A stretch of DNA of 41,306 nucleotides from Mariniphaga sp964398855. Lineage in GTDB: Bacteria > Bacteroidota > Bacteroidia > Bacteroidales > Prolixibacteraceae. Location: assembly GCA_964398855.1 (NCBI GenBank), contig CAYNOQ010000015.1, forward strand, positions 1-41,306. Reading direction: 5' to 3'. The notes under the pieces were generated by a model. That model searched no databases. It had not been told where the DNA came from and saw only the letters and a program-made list of their open reading frames with translations. Positions 23,310-31,226 of this stretch are shown here, in pieces; position 1 is the first letter of the stretch, and every line of letters starts with the position of its first letter. A program made the position numbers and the translations under genes.

Positions 23310-25112
23310 TTACATTCTTTCCGGCACCCGGATGCCCAAAAGGCTCATTCCGTCCCGGATTATTTTCCCGGTTACCGCAGAAAGCAAAAGTCTTAAATTT
23401 CTCACCGACTCATCCTCCTCACTCAATATGGGATGATCGTGGTAAAACTGATTGTACTCTTTGGCAAGTTCATAGCAATAATTGGCAATCAGTGCCGGGC
23501 TGTGATTTTTTCCTGCATCCCGGACGGCGTCCGGGAAAAGAGAAATTCTTTTGATCAGCTCTTCTTCCTTCACACTCAGGCTATCAGGATAATTTTGTGC
23601 ACTTTCCAGCAAAACAATATTTTTCTGCTCTGCTTTTCTCAACACTGATTTTATTCTTGCATGTGTATATTGAATAAACGGTCCTGTATTTCCATTAAAA
23701 TCGATAGACTCTTCAGGATTGAACAGCATATTTTTCTTTGGATCTACCTTCAGAATGAAGTATTTCAGCGCTCCTATGGCAATCATTTCGTAAACCTTTT
23801 CAGCTTCTTCTTCGGTAAGCGCATCAAGTTTCCCCAACTCCTGAGCCATTTCTCTGGCAACCTGCACCATACCACCAATTAAATCGTCCGCATCCACAAC
23901 AGTTCCTTCTCTCGATTTCATTTTACCCGATGGCAATTCAACCATTCCATAGGAAAAATGATAAAGCTCTTTCCCCCACTCAAACCCTAATTTGTCGAGC
24001 AGGATTGCTAGCACCTGAAAATGATAATTCTGCTCATTTCCAACCACATAAATCATTTTATCTATGGGATAATCGGTAAATCTCAATTTTGCAGTACCAA
24101 TATCCTGCGTCATATATACAGACGTGCCATCACTGCGGAGCAGAATCTTATGGTCAAGTCCGTCTTCAGTCAGGTCAGCCCAGACAGAACCATCATCCTT
24201 TTTGTAAAAAACACCTGCTTCCAGCCCGCGCAAAACTTCATCTCTCCCTACAAGATAAGTGTCTGATTCGTAGTAAATTTTATCGAAATCCACGCCCAAC
24301 TTTTTGTAGGTTACATCAAAGCCGTCATACACCCACTGATTCATGGTTTTCCAAAGCTCAATCACTTCGTGGTCTCCAGCCTCCCATTTTCGCAATATTT
24401 CTCTTGCCTCCAGAATTGAAGGCGCCTGTTCTTCTGCTTCTTTCTGAGTCAGTCCTTTGGCAATCAGACCGGCTATTTCCTGTTTGTAGTTTTTGTCAAA
24501 TTCCACATAAAGTTCTCCCACAAGGTGATCGCCTTTCATTCCTGAGTTTTCCGGTGTTTTTCCGTTTCCCCATTTCAGCCAGGCAAGCATCGATTTGCAA
24601 ATATGAATTCCTCTGTCATTAACAATATTGGTTTTGACAACCCGGTAACCGTTTGCTTTTAAAATTTCTGAAATTGAAAACCCGAGCAGGTTATTGCGAA
24701 TGTGCCCCAAATGGAGTGGTTTATTTGTATTTGGTGAGGAGTACTCAACCATTGCAAGTTCACTTTCTGCCGATTCTGGTACTCTACCGAAAGAATCATC
24801 GTTCCGGGTATTTTTCAATACATCAATCCAGTATAAACTACTGATTTCGAGATTTAAGAAACCCTTTACAACATTAAATCTTACAATTTCCGGCACATTT
24901 TCAACCAAATATCCTCCTATTTCGGCAGCGGTTGCTTCGGGTGATTTTTTTGAATTTCTCAAAAAAGGGAAAACAACTAATGTGATATCGCCTTCAAAAT
25001 CCTTGCGGGTATTTTGCAACTGAATTAAGCTTTTTTCAGGTGTAAAATGATATAGTTTTTTTAGCGCATCTTCTACGGACACCAAAATTTTCTGCTCGAT
25101 ATTCATCTCCAT
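23310..25112 (-). CDS. argS: arginine--tRNA ligase
   Basis: Class Ia aminoacyl-tRNA synthetase that charges tRNA-Arg. The N-terminal Add-1 domain (about 1-110) recognises the tRNA elbow. The HIGH-type motif is in S-P-N-T-N-K-P-L-H-L-G-H-I-R-N-N (around 130-145), and the degenerate KMSKS site is G-K-M-K-S-R-E-G. The C-terminal anticodon domain ends G-M-S-L-L-G-I-R-V-P-E-R-M, the conserved ending of the family. At 600 residues it is full length. ATG 25112 (MEMNIEQ) or the ATG two codons later could be the start. It marks the right border of the accessory island. Confidence 0.96.
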   Translation of the reverse strand: MEMNIEQKILVSVEDALKKLYHFTPEKSLIQLQNTRKDFEGDITLVVFPFLRNSKKSPEATAAEIGGYLVENVPEIVRFNVVKGFLNLEISSLYWIDVLKNTRNDDSFGRVPESAESELAMVEYSSPNTNKPLHLGHIRNNLLGFSISEILKANGYRVVKTNIVNDRGIHICKSMLAWLKWGNGKTPENSGMKGDHLVGELYVEFDKNYKQEIAGLIAKGLTQKEAEEQAPSILEAREILRKWEAGDHEVIELWKTMNQWVYDGFDVTYKKLGVDFDKIYYESDTYLVGRDEVLRGLEAGVFYKKDDGSVWADLTEDGLDHKILLRSDGTSVYMTQDIGTAKLRFTDYPIDKMIYVVGNEQNYHFQVLAILLDKLGFEWGKELYHFSYGMVELPSGKMKSREGTVVDADDLIGGMVQVAREMAQELGKLDALTEEEAEKVYEMIAIGALKYFILKVDPKKNMLFNPEESIDFNGNTGPFIQYTHARIKSVLRKAEQKNIVLLESAQNYPDSLSVKEEELIKRISLFPDAVRDAGKNHSPALIANYCYELAKEYNQFYHDHPILSEEDESVRNLRLLLSAVTGKIIRDGMSLLGIRVPERM

Positions 25113-25131
25113 GTTTTTATTTAACCAAAGG

Positions 25132-25139
25132 CAAAGATA
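25132..25139 (-). promoter_or_regulatory. candidate -7 box of argS
   Basis: TATCTTTG on the minus strand, exact TAnnTTTG match, 19 bases before ATG 25112. No obvious -33 TTTG. Confidence 0.45.
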
Positions 25140-25288
25140 TTATTTAGTTGTAAGCTGTTTGTCGGTTCGCTGAAATAAACCGTTTCATAATTTGAAATTT
25201 AGGATACGGGTAGTCAGCTTCAGCCATTTGATAAATGAAGCGTCAATTTTTCAGTAAAAATTTTACACTCATCCGGATAAAGTCCATA

Positions 25289-25319
25289 AAAAAAGCCCTG
25301 CCGAAGGCAAGGCTTTTTT
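25289..25319 (-). terminator. rho-independent terminator of the OmpA-like gene
   Basis: AAAAAAGCCCTGCC pairs with GGCAAGGCTTTTTT (one G-T wobble) around a GAA loop. A/T runs on both sides make it bidirectional, but only the OmpA-family gene, ending 18 bases away, reads into it directly. Confidence 0.88.
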
Positions 25320-25337
25320 GTAAAAACTTATAGTATT

Positions 25338-26630
25338 TTATCTTGAAACTTTAGCTTCTTCGAATTCTACCCTACGATTTTTCTTTCTGTTATCGATTGA
25401 AGTATTCGGAACGGCAGGTTTCGTTTCACCATAGTAGTTGGAACCAACATAAGCGTTGCTGATACCCTTGGTAAGCAGATATTTCACAACTGACTGTGCT
25501 CTTCTTTCTGAAAGTTTCATGTTGTATGCGCTTGCACCAATATCACAGGTGTGTCCGCCAACAACAATGCTGTATTCCTTGCTTCCGCTCAAAGTCTGAA
25601 CAAGTTTATCCAGTTCGGCTACAGCTTCGGATCTCAGGTCAGCCTTGTCAAAGTCAAAATAGATGGTCGGAATGTTCAGCTCTTCATCCAGCGGGCAACC
25701 CTGATTTGAAGCAGGTCCTGGAACTGTCGGACATCTGTCTTCGCAGTCAATAACGCCGTCGCCGTCTGAATCAAGCGGGCAACCGTGCTCATCAACCGGA
25801 CATCCTTTCGGAGTATCAGGACATTTGTCTAAGTGATCCGGCACGCCGTCACCGTCAGTGTCGGGACATCCGTCAAATTTAGCCAATCCCGGGGTGTCAG
25901 GACATTTGTCCAAATGATCCGGAATACCGTCACCATCGCGGTCTGGACAGCCGTCAAACTCTTTCAAACCGGGATCATCGGGACATTTGTCCAGATAGTC
26001 CGGAATGCCGTCGCCGTCGCGATCAAGCGGACATCCATGCTCATCAACTTGAACTCCCGGAGGAGTGTTCGGACATTTGTCTCTTTTATCCGGAACACCG
26101 TCACCATCGGAATCTTTTGGTGCACCAAAAGCGAACTCAATAATTCCGGATACTTTCAGGAAATTGTCATGAACAGCAGTCAGCTGGTCATTAACATATC
26201 TCTCGCCATCAATTCCGTGAATATACGCAGCCTCAACAAAAAGTGCAGTATTCTGACCAATGCGGAATTTTGAACCAACACCACCGTTGAAGTTCACTCC
26301 CGAAGCCAGATTATCCCAGAGCATTCCGGGACCGGCAAACAAGTAAGGCTGAACAGCGCCATCCTTAATAACCTTAAAACGAAGATCCAATGAAGGATTC
26401 ACAAAGTCAATTCCTTCACTCCAAAAGCCCATCGGAGCTTTCAGCATCAGGTCAAAAGAAGGGCTCAGATAGCGGCTCAGATAAAGCTCACCCATTGGCG
26501 CCCAATTTTTTGTGTCAAGATTTTGGTAAATGCCAGGTCCAAGACCTAATGCCCATTTTTTCTCTGCATTTTGAGCAAATGCAGTTCCCATGATAAACAA
26601 GGAAAGCAAAAGCAAAGTAAATTTTCTCAT
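25338..26630 (-). CDS. OmpA-family outer-membrane protein with thrombospondin type 3 repeats
   Basis: A 430-residue outer-membrane protein. Signal peptide 1-19 (M-R-K-F-T-L-L-L-L-S-L, cleaved after F-A). Residues about 20-170 form a predicted beta-barrel. Five calcium-binding thrombospondin-3 motifs follow (D-x-D-G-D-G-[V/I]-[P/I]-D then C-P-x-x-P, about 174-305), and a C-terminal OmpA domain (T-I-Y-F-D-F-D-K-A-D-L-R, about 320-425) binds peptidoglycan. Probably an abundant structural porin linking outer membrane and wall. The start follows a long AT-rich leader; a strong terminator follows. Confidence 0.94.
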   Translation of the reverse strand: MRKFTLLLLSLFIMGTAFAQNAEKKWALGLGPGIYQNLDTKNWAPMGELYLSRYLSPSFDLMLKAPMGFWSEGIDFVNPSLDLRFKVIKDGAVQPYLFAGPGMLWDNLASGVNFNGGVGSKFRIGQNTALFVEAAYIHGIDGERYVNDQLTAVHDNFLKVSGIIEFAFGAPKDSDGDGVPDKRDKCPNTPPGVQVDEHGCPLDRDGDGIPDYLDKCPDDPGLKEFDGCPDRDGDGIPDHLDKCPDTPGLAKFDGCPDTDGDGVPDHLDKCPDTPKGCPVDEHGCPLDSDGDGVIDCEDRCPTVPGPASNQGCPLDEELNIPTIYFDFDKADLRSEAVAELDKLVQTLSGSKEYSIVVGGHTCDIGASAYNMKLSERRAQSVVKYLLTKGISNAYVGSNYYGETKPAVPNTSIDNRKKNRRVEFEEAKVSR

Positions 26631-26934
26631 AATTGTAATTTTTTTTAGAAATTTATTTTTTAAGCAACAATTTTTAAATTAATTCCTCTTCAATTAATGG
26701 TATTAACCGAGTTTCAATTTAACATCATAATTTTTTAAACAAATTTATACATTTTTTTAGAAATTGTTCATTTTATTAAAATTTGTTTGCAAAAATTGAT
26801 AAAGAAACAGTAACATCGCCCTAAAACTTAGCAAAATTACACTTTTTACGGTTAAAATTTAATTTTTATCTTATTGATTCAGAAAATTTCCACAGCTATC
26901 AAAACAAAAAAGCATACTATATAATAATAGATAA
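26631..26934. other. 304-bp AT-rich intergenic region
   Basis: Very AT-rich, with no convincing reading frame or strong hairpin on either strand. It should hold the promoter and leader of the OmpA-like gene; the one recognisable element is the -7-like box at 26740. Confidence 0.6.
26740..26747 (-). promoter_or_regulatory. candidate -7 box of the OmpA-like gene
   Basis: TAAATTTG on the minus strand, exact TAnnTTTG match, giving a leader of about 100 bases before ATG 26630. No clear -33 element. Confidence 0.35.
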
Positions 26935-27375
26935 TCATTCTGGTATGATATTCTCATTATCCGGAGATTCCTTTTCTTCGGTTTCTTCCTCTTCGGAAAA
27001 ATCGAGCAATTCCTTTTTCTGAAGAATATTGTACCACAGTAAAATCTTTTTGATATCTGAAACATACACCCTGTCACGGTCATAATCAGGAAGAATTTCT
27101 TCGAAAAAAGCCTTCAGCGTATCAGCCGGTGCCTTATGGTCAATAGCGGGTCCGCCGTTTTCTTTCTCCGAAATTTTCTGGAATATCTCTTTCAGAGGAA
27201 CCTCTTCTGTTTCTGTAAAAATTGCAATGTCTTCAAGAGTTGAAATTTTTGCTGTAGTGTATGCCGGCATCCTCTTCCCTGTCTCAAGCGATTCAACAAT
27301 CAGATGATTTTTAGTTTCAGCAATGAGTTTATACAATCCGGGCTGTCCGCCAATAGCTAATATACCTTTTAACAT
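26935..27375 (-). CDS. DUF5606 domain-containing protein
   Basis: A 146-residue soluble protein restricted, as far as I know, to Bacteroidota. The start at ATG 27375 begins M-L-K-G-I-L-A-I-G-G-Q-P-G-L-Y-K-L, the conserved N terminus of the family; the 15 residues encoded upstream are not conserved-looking. The rest includes I-V-E-S-L-E-T-G-K-R-M-P-A and V-Y-V-S-D-I-K-K-I-L-x-W-Y-N, also family features, then an acidic Glu-rich tail. No signal peptide, helix or catalytic motif. Function unknown. It stands alone between ndh and the OmpA-like gene. Confidence 0.85.
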   Translation of the reverse strand: MLKGILAIGGQPGLYKLIAETKNHLIVESLETGKRMPAYTTAKISTLEDIAIFTETEEVPLKEIFQKISEKENGGPAIDHKAPADTLKAFFEEILPDYDRDRVYVSDIKKILLWYNILQKKELLDFSEEEETEEKESPDNENIIPE

Positions 27376-27501
27376 GCTTTTAAAAATTTTTGCGAATATA
27401 CAACTTTTGCATTTCACCAAAATATTTGAGCCCCAAAAAACAATTACCGCTTAAATTAGCTTTATTTATTTAAACTGGCATTAACACTGAAAAGGCAAGG
27501 C

Positions 27502-28740
27502 TCAATCCTGATCTTTTAATATCAGCCTTAAGGAATTATTTCTTGTGAAGTAATTCCATGCCCAGTTTATGAAAATGATCAGCCGGTTTCGGACACTCAG
27601 AATAAACATCAGGTGAAAAAACATCCAGATGAACCAGGCAAACCGTCCCTTAAACTTCATAAAAGGAAGATCAACCACAGCTTTATTTCTCCCGATTGTT
27701 GCCATGGTTCCCAGATTCATATATTCATAAGGATGCAGTCTGTTTTTTCCATTTATGAGTAACTGAAGATTCTTTGCCAGTCTTTTCCCATGCCCTATGG
27801 CTACATTTGCAACCTGTGGATGCCCATGCGGATATTTTTTTGTCTCCATATAGGCAACGTCTCCAACTGCAAAAACATCATCCAATCCCAAAACCCGATT
27901 CATTCTGTCCACCTTTATTCTATTCCCGTGGGCAATTGATTCCTCAGGAATTCCGCCAATGGCATTGGCAACAATTCCTGCCGACCAAATCACGCTTTTG
28001 GTGCGGATAATGTCGCCATTGTTCAGCGTTATCTTTTCGCCGTCGTAATTCTTCACAAAAACATTGGTTTTCAGAATTACTCCCATTTTGCGCAGGTATT
28101 TTTCCGAATACTTTTGTGAAAACGAACTCATATTGAGCAACGTATTCGTGCCACCCTCAAGAAGATAGACTTTCACTTTTTCTGCATCAATATTGGGATA
28201 GTCTGTCGGAAGAACCTCCTTTATCATTTCCATGAATGCGCCTGCCATCTCCACACCCGTTGCACCGGCGCCAACAATCACAATGTTATTCAGTCCCTCT
28301 TTATCTTTTTCATACAGCAACCTTTCAAAATTCATCAGAATATAATTTCTGACATTAATTGCCTGATACGTTGACTTTAATCCTAAAGTGTTCTTCTTCA
28401 CCTCTTCGTTTCCGTAAAAATTTGTCCGCGAACCGGTAGCTATCACCAGATAGTCAAAAGAGAATGTTCCGATAGATGTGTCAATTGTTTTTTCTGTGGA
28501 ATTTACGCCAAAAACTTTAGCCAGGCGAATTCTGACATCGCTTCGCTTGTTGAAAATTTTCCGGATGGGAAAGGAGATGGTGGAAGGTTCTATCTGCGAT
28601 GAAGCAACCTGATAAAACAATGGGGGAAACTGATGATGATTTATTTTGTCAATAATGAGAATATCATATTTGTTTTTCTTCAAATGCCTTACAAATTGTA
28701 ATCCGCCGAACCCGCAACCTATAACTATTATCTTTTTCAT
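27502..28740 (-). CDS. ndh: type II NADH dehydrogenase (NAD(P)/FAD-dependent oxidoreductase)
   Basis: Membrane-associated flavoprotein (412 residues) that oxidises NADH and reduces quinone without pumping protons. FAD-binding Rossmann motif G-C-G-F-G-G at 8-13; NAD-binding motif V-G-A-G-A-T-G-V-E-M-A-G at about 156-167; the FAD contact A-V-G-D-V-A near 295-300. The C-terminal hydrophobic stretch (F-A-W-F-I-W-M-F-F-H-L-M-F-I-L) is the membrane-binding region. The P-L-F-Y-Q-V-A motif at about 46 is typical of NDH-2. Its leader of about 155 bases holds a hairpin. Confidence 0.92.
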   Translation of the reverse strand: MKKIIVIGCGFGGLQFVRHLKKNKYDILIIDKINHHQFPPLFYQVASSQIEPSTISFPIRKIFNKRSDVRIRLAKVFGVNSTEKTIDTSIGTFSFDYLVIATGSRTNFYGNEEVKKNTLGLKSTYQAINVRNYILMNFERLLYEKDKEGLNNIVIVGAGATGVEMAGAFMEMIKEVLPTDYPNIDAEKVKVYLLEGGTNTLLNMSSFSQKYSEKYLRKMGVILKTNVFVKNYDGEKITLNNGDIIRTKSVIWSAGIVANAIGGIPEESIAHGNRIKVDRMNRVLGLDDVFAVGDVAYMETKKYPHGHPQVANVAIGHGKRLAKNLQLLINGKNRLHPYEYMNLGTMATIGRNKAVVDLPFMKFKGRFAWFIWMFFHLMFILSVRNRLIIFINWAWNYFTRNNSLRLILKDQD

Positions 28741-28840
28741 GTGAATCTGATTAAAATTTTTATAATCATCACATGGAACTTGTCCCGAACAAACGGGAGT
28801 TGTTTCATCTGAACTTTAGCATAAAACATTTGAAACATCA

Positions 28841-28887
28841 AAAGGTTTCTTTTAAAATTTATGCAATACATAAAAGCAGAAACCTTT
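28841..28887 (-). promoter_or_regulatory. hairpin in the ndh leader
   Basis: AAAGGTTTC pairs with GAAACCTTT around a 29-base loop with a further 5-bp CTTTT/AAAAG pairing. On the minus strand it lies about 10 bases after the expected transcription start and is followed by a short T run (CCTTTTGATG), so it could be a weak attenuator or a stability element. It could also be the 3' hairpin of the upstream kinase gene. Confidence 0.4.
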
Positions 28888-28903
28888 CAAAAGGATTGAA
28901 AAG

Positions 28904-28911
28904 CAAATATA
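28904..28911 (-). promoter_or_regulatory. candidate -7 box of ndh
   Basis: TATATTTG on the minus strand, exact TAnnTTTG match, about 164 bases before ATG 28740 and directly before the leader hairpin. Confidence 0.4.
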
Positions 28912-29011
28912 ACCACGTCTTAATCAGATATATTACGGCGCACTTCGATTGAGTGATTTTAGTAAATAAAATGCAATTACTGCCAAAAAGCTTCTGGAAT
29001 TATCGAAATCT

Positions 29012-29869
29012 TTAAATATTATGCTGGTGATATATAATCAGTCCGCTCATGGCATCAATTTCAATTTTTCCTATTTTCATTCCATGTTTAGCCGCTACCT
29101 GTTTCAAAACAGAGCTAAAATAAAATGCAATGGATCCGATGCAGTTAAAACTGTACTTTTCGTAACCGGGATATTTTGTTACGATATTTTCGAAAAAATC
29201 ATCAAAAGATTGATTAATCAAGTTAAAATAATAGGGGTCTTCGTCTATATGCTCACCGGCAAATCTGGCAAAAGATGCACAGTATCTATTTGCAACAGAA
29301 TGCTCATACACAGTGTTTAGCAACTCAATGGGAGAGAGCTTGTATGTGTTGAAAAAAGTTTCCCTGACAGTTTCAGGCATAACATCTCTGATATAGTCGC
29401 CGATAATTTTTTTCCCGATATAACTGCCGCTTCCCTCATCTCCAAGAAAAAAACCAAGTGATTCGATATTTGCAACAATGTTTTTCCCGTCGTAAATACA
29501 ACTGTTGGTTCCGGTACCAAGAATAGCTGCGAAACCCTCACTGTTTCCCAACAGGGAACGGGCTGCTGCAATCAGGTCAGTTTCAATGACTATTTCAGCT
29601 GTCGAAAAAATTTCAGAAATTCCCCTGACCAATACATTGTCTGTCTCTTCAGAATAACCACCACCGGCACTATAAAAGAAAATCTGCTTAACTTTCAGCG
29701 CATCATTTTTCACATTTTCCGGAAGGTTCTTTTTAAGCGAATCGGTGATGTACTCACTTTCGACAAAAAAAGGATGGTATCCTTCCGTTTCAAAAAGAAA
29801 TTTGTCATCACTGCTTTTTAACAGATTCCATATGGTTTTGGTAGAACCGCCATCAGCAATTAAAATCAT
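29012..29869 (-). CDS. BadF/BadG-family sugar kinase, probable MurNAc/GlcNAc kinase
   Basis: ASKHA-fold ATPase of the BadF/BadG/BcrA/BcrD family (285 residues), the group that includes N-acetylglucosamine and N-acetylmuramic acid kinases. Phosphate-binding motif 1 is L-I-A-D-G-G-S-T-K-T (2-12). The second phosphate motif G-T-G-T-N-S-C is near 116, followed by L-G-D-E-G-S-G-S-Y-I-G-K, which is characteristic of these kinases. It lies next to murQ on the same strand; MurQ needs MurNAc-6-phosphate, so phosphorylating MurNAc inside the cell is the natural role. Direct activity on MurNAc, GlcNAc or both cannot be told from sequence. Confidence 0.82.
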   Translation of the reverse strand: MILIADGGSTKTIWNLLKSSDDKFLFETEGYHPFFVESEYITDSLKKNLPENVKNDALKVKQIFFYSAGGGYSEETDNVLVRGISEIFSTAEIVIETDLIAAARSLLGNSEGFAAILGTGTNSCIYDGKNIVANIESLGFFLGDEGSGSYIGKKIIGDYIRDVMPETVRETFFNTYKLSPIELLNTVYEHSVANRYCASFARFAGEHIDEDPYYFNLINQSFDDFFENIVTKYPGYEKYSFNCIGSIAFYFSSVLKQVAAKHGMKIGKIEIDAMSGLIIYHQHNI

Positions 29870-29935
29870 TTTGGAGTATTTTCATTAAACATTTTCAAAT
29901 TGTAATCCCCCTAAACTTCATGCTCCTTCTCTCAA

Positions 29936-29990
29936 AAGCACACTCCTTACACCGATTAAACATGAGGTATTGTTTAATTAAAGTGTGCTT
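29936..29990 (-). terminator. double hairpin between murQ and the kinase gene
   Basis: Outer 9-bp arms AAGCACACT (29936-29944) and AGTGTGCTT (29982-29990) enclose inner 7-bp arms ATTAAAC and GTTTAAT. On the minus strand it follows the murQ stop by 13 bases and ends in CTTTTGAG, so it may partly terminate or protect the murQ transcript. Confidence 0.5.
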
Positions 29991-30002
29991 CCGGGCAATT
30001 CA

Positions 30003-30821
30003 CTATCTTTCGTTTTGATTTAAAACTTGCAGAGCCTTTGCCACGCTACCATGTTTAAACAGGAATTCGCTTGCCTCTTCATAATCGGTAAAATCCGATT
30101 TATCCATTAGTATGCGCACTGCCCTGTCGGTAATTTTTTTATTAATCAGCTGAACATTAATCATTCTGTTATCCAAAACACGCCCAAGCTGGATAAAAAC
30201 AGATGTGCTCAGCATGTCAAATATCATTTTTTGGGAAGCTCCCGCTTTCATCCTTGTGCTGCCTGTAACAAACTCAGGTCCGGTTATTACCTCAATCGGA
30301 TAATCGGAAGCTTCTGCGATGGGAGAGTCGGGGTTATTGACTATACAGCAGGTGGCAATACCGTTTTCGCGGCATTTATTCAGTCCGTACAGTACAAAGG
30401 GAGTGGAGCCGCTTGCCGAAATTCCCACAACGATATCTCTGGGGGTAATATTTTTCTCAAGCAACATTTCCCACGACTCTTCAGTATCGTCTTCCCGCTC
30501 TTCAAGTGCAAGAGTTAATTTATCTACGCCACCGGCAAGCACCACAGTAATGGTATCATCCTCCATGCCATAAGTTGTAGGAAGCTCAAGGACATCTAAC
30601 ACCGATAGTCTTCCGCCGGTGCCTGCGCCAAGATAAATCATTCTTCCTCCGGCTTTCACTTTCTCAACAATAGCATTCAGCGCCTTATCCAACTGAGGCT
30701 TTACCGCTTCAATTGCCAATGCAATTTTTTTATACTCGCTAATCAGCCCGGTAGTCAACTCTTCAATACTCTTCTTCTCAAGGTCATTGTATAATGACGG
30801 CTGTTCAGTAATTCTAATCAT
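30003..30821 (-). CDS. murQ: N-acetylmuramic acid 6-phosphate etherase
   Basis: Cleaves the lactyl ether of MurNAc-6-P to give GlcNAc-6-P and D-lactate in peptidoglycan recycling; cytoplasmic. SIS sugar-isomerase fold with the motif L-G-A-G-T-G-G-R-L-S-V-L-D (64-76), the adjacent Glu79 matching the catalytic Glu83 region of E. coli MurQ, the S-A-S-G-S-T-P-F phosphate-binding loop and T-G-S-T-R-M-K-A-G-A-S-Q-K, a highly conserved family stretch. 272 residues, slightly shorter than the E. coli enzyme. Pairs with the kinase gene downstream rather than with a phosphotransferase transporter. Confidence 0.95.
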   Translation of the reverse strand: MIRITEQPSLYNDLEKKSIEELTTGLISEYKKIALAIEAVKPQLDKALNAIVEKVKAGGRMIYLGAGTGGRLSVLDVLELPTTYGMEDDTITVVLAGGVDKLTLALEEREDDTEESWEMLLEKNITPRDIVVGISASGSTPFVLYGLNKCRENGIATCCIVNNPDSPIAEASDYPIEVITGPEFVTGSTRMKAGASQKMIFDMLSTSVFIQLGRVLDNRMINVQLINKKITDRAVRILMDKSDFTDYEEASEFLFKHGSVAKALQVLNQNER

Positions 30822-30850
30822 TCTGTTAATTCAATAAAAAATTTGTATTA

Positions 30851-30929
30851 AAAAGCAGCATGACTTTCAAACTATTCGCCTGTGTATTATTGCCTTAGAA
30901 GACAAACACATGGAATAACATCGTGCTGC
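30851..30929 (-). promoter_or_regulatory. structured 5' leader of murQ, attenuator-like
   Basis: On the minus strand GCAGCA (30929-30924) pairs with TGCTGC (30860-30855), which runs directly into TTTTT. An inner TGTGT/ACACA pairing lies in the loop. It sits between the candidate promoter and the murQ ATG, so it could end transcription early or be a small stable RNA. The outer stem is only 6-7 bp over a 60-base span. Confidence 0.35.
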
Positions 30930-30933
30930 CCTG

Positions 30934-30941
30934 CAAAGATA
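30934..30941 (-). promoter_or_regulatory. candidate -7 box of murQ
   Basis: TATCTTTG on the minus strand, exact TAnnTTTG match, about 113 bases before ATG 30821. Upstream bases contain TTTC near -33. Confidence 0.42.
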
Positions 30942-31032
30942 ACAGTATCTTGAAATTTATACCATCTAAAACATGGAACCGGGATTTGTGTTATTTTTTA
31001 AAAATCGATTTAAACAAAAACAAAACAGCAAA

Positions 31033-31184
31033 CTAAAACTTTACAAATCTATTTGTGGTGATGTTATTGTTTTGCTTCAATCTGACCAGATAAACTCCAC
31101 CTGCAAGGGCAGAAACATCCAGATTTTTTGCGCCTGCAAACCCAATGTAAAAAGTAAGATAATTGTCGTAAAAAGATTCTTCAT
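31033..31184 (-). pseudogene. collapsed type IX secretion substrate: signal peptide joined to sorting-tail
   Basis: On the minus strand, ATG 31184 opens a clean signal peptide (MKNLFTTIILLFTLGLQAQ). Right after the cleavage point the original frame degenerates and stops at 31077, while the +1-shifted frame reads N-L-D-V-S-A-L-A-G-G-V-Y-L-V-R-L-K and ends T-N-R-F-V-K-F at TAG 31033. That ending is the C-terminal signature of type A sorting domains used by the type IX secretion system. So both ends of an exported protein remain and the middle is gone, with the two halves out of frame. It cannot make a useful product. Confidence 0.75.
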
Positions 31185-31226
31185 TTTAATGGTTTTAATA
31201 TGACTGCTGAAATAATACATTAGTTA

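Noticed and set aside
30973..31203. A 76-residue plus-strand frame between murQ and DUF1846
   Set aside because: It lies antisense to the decayed type IX secretion gene, which explains the region better.
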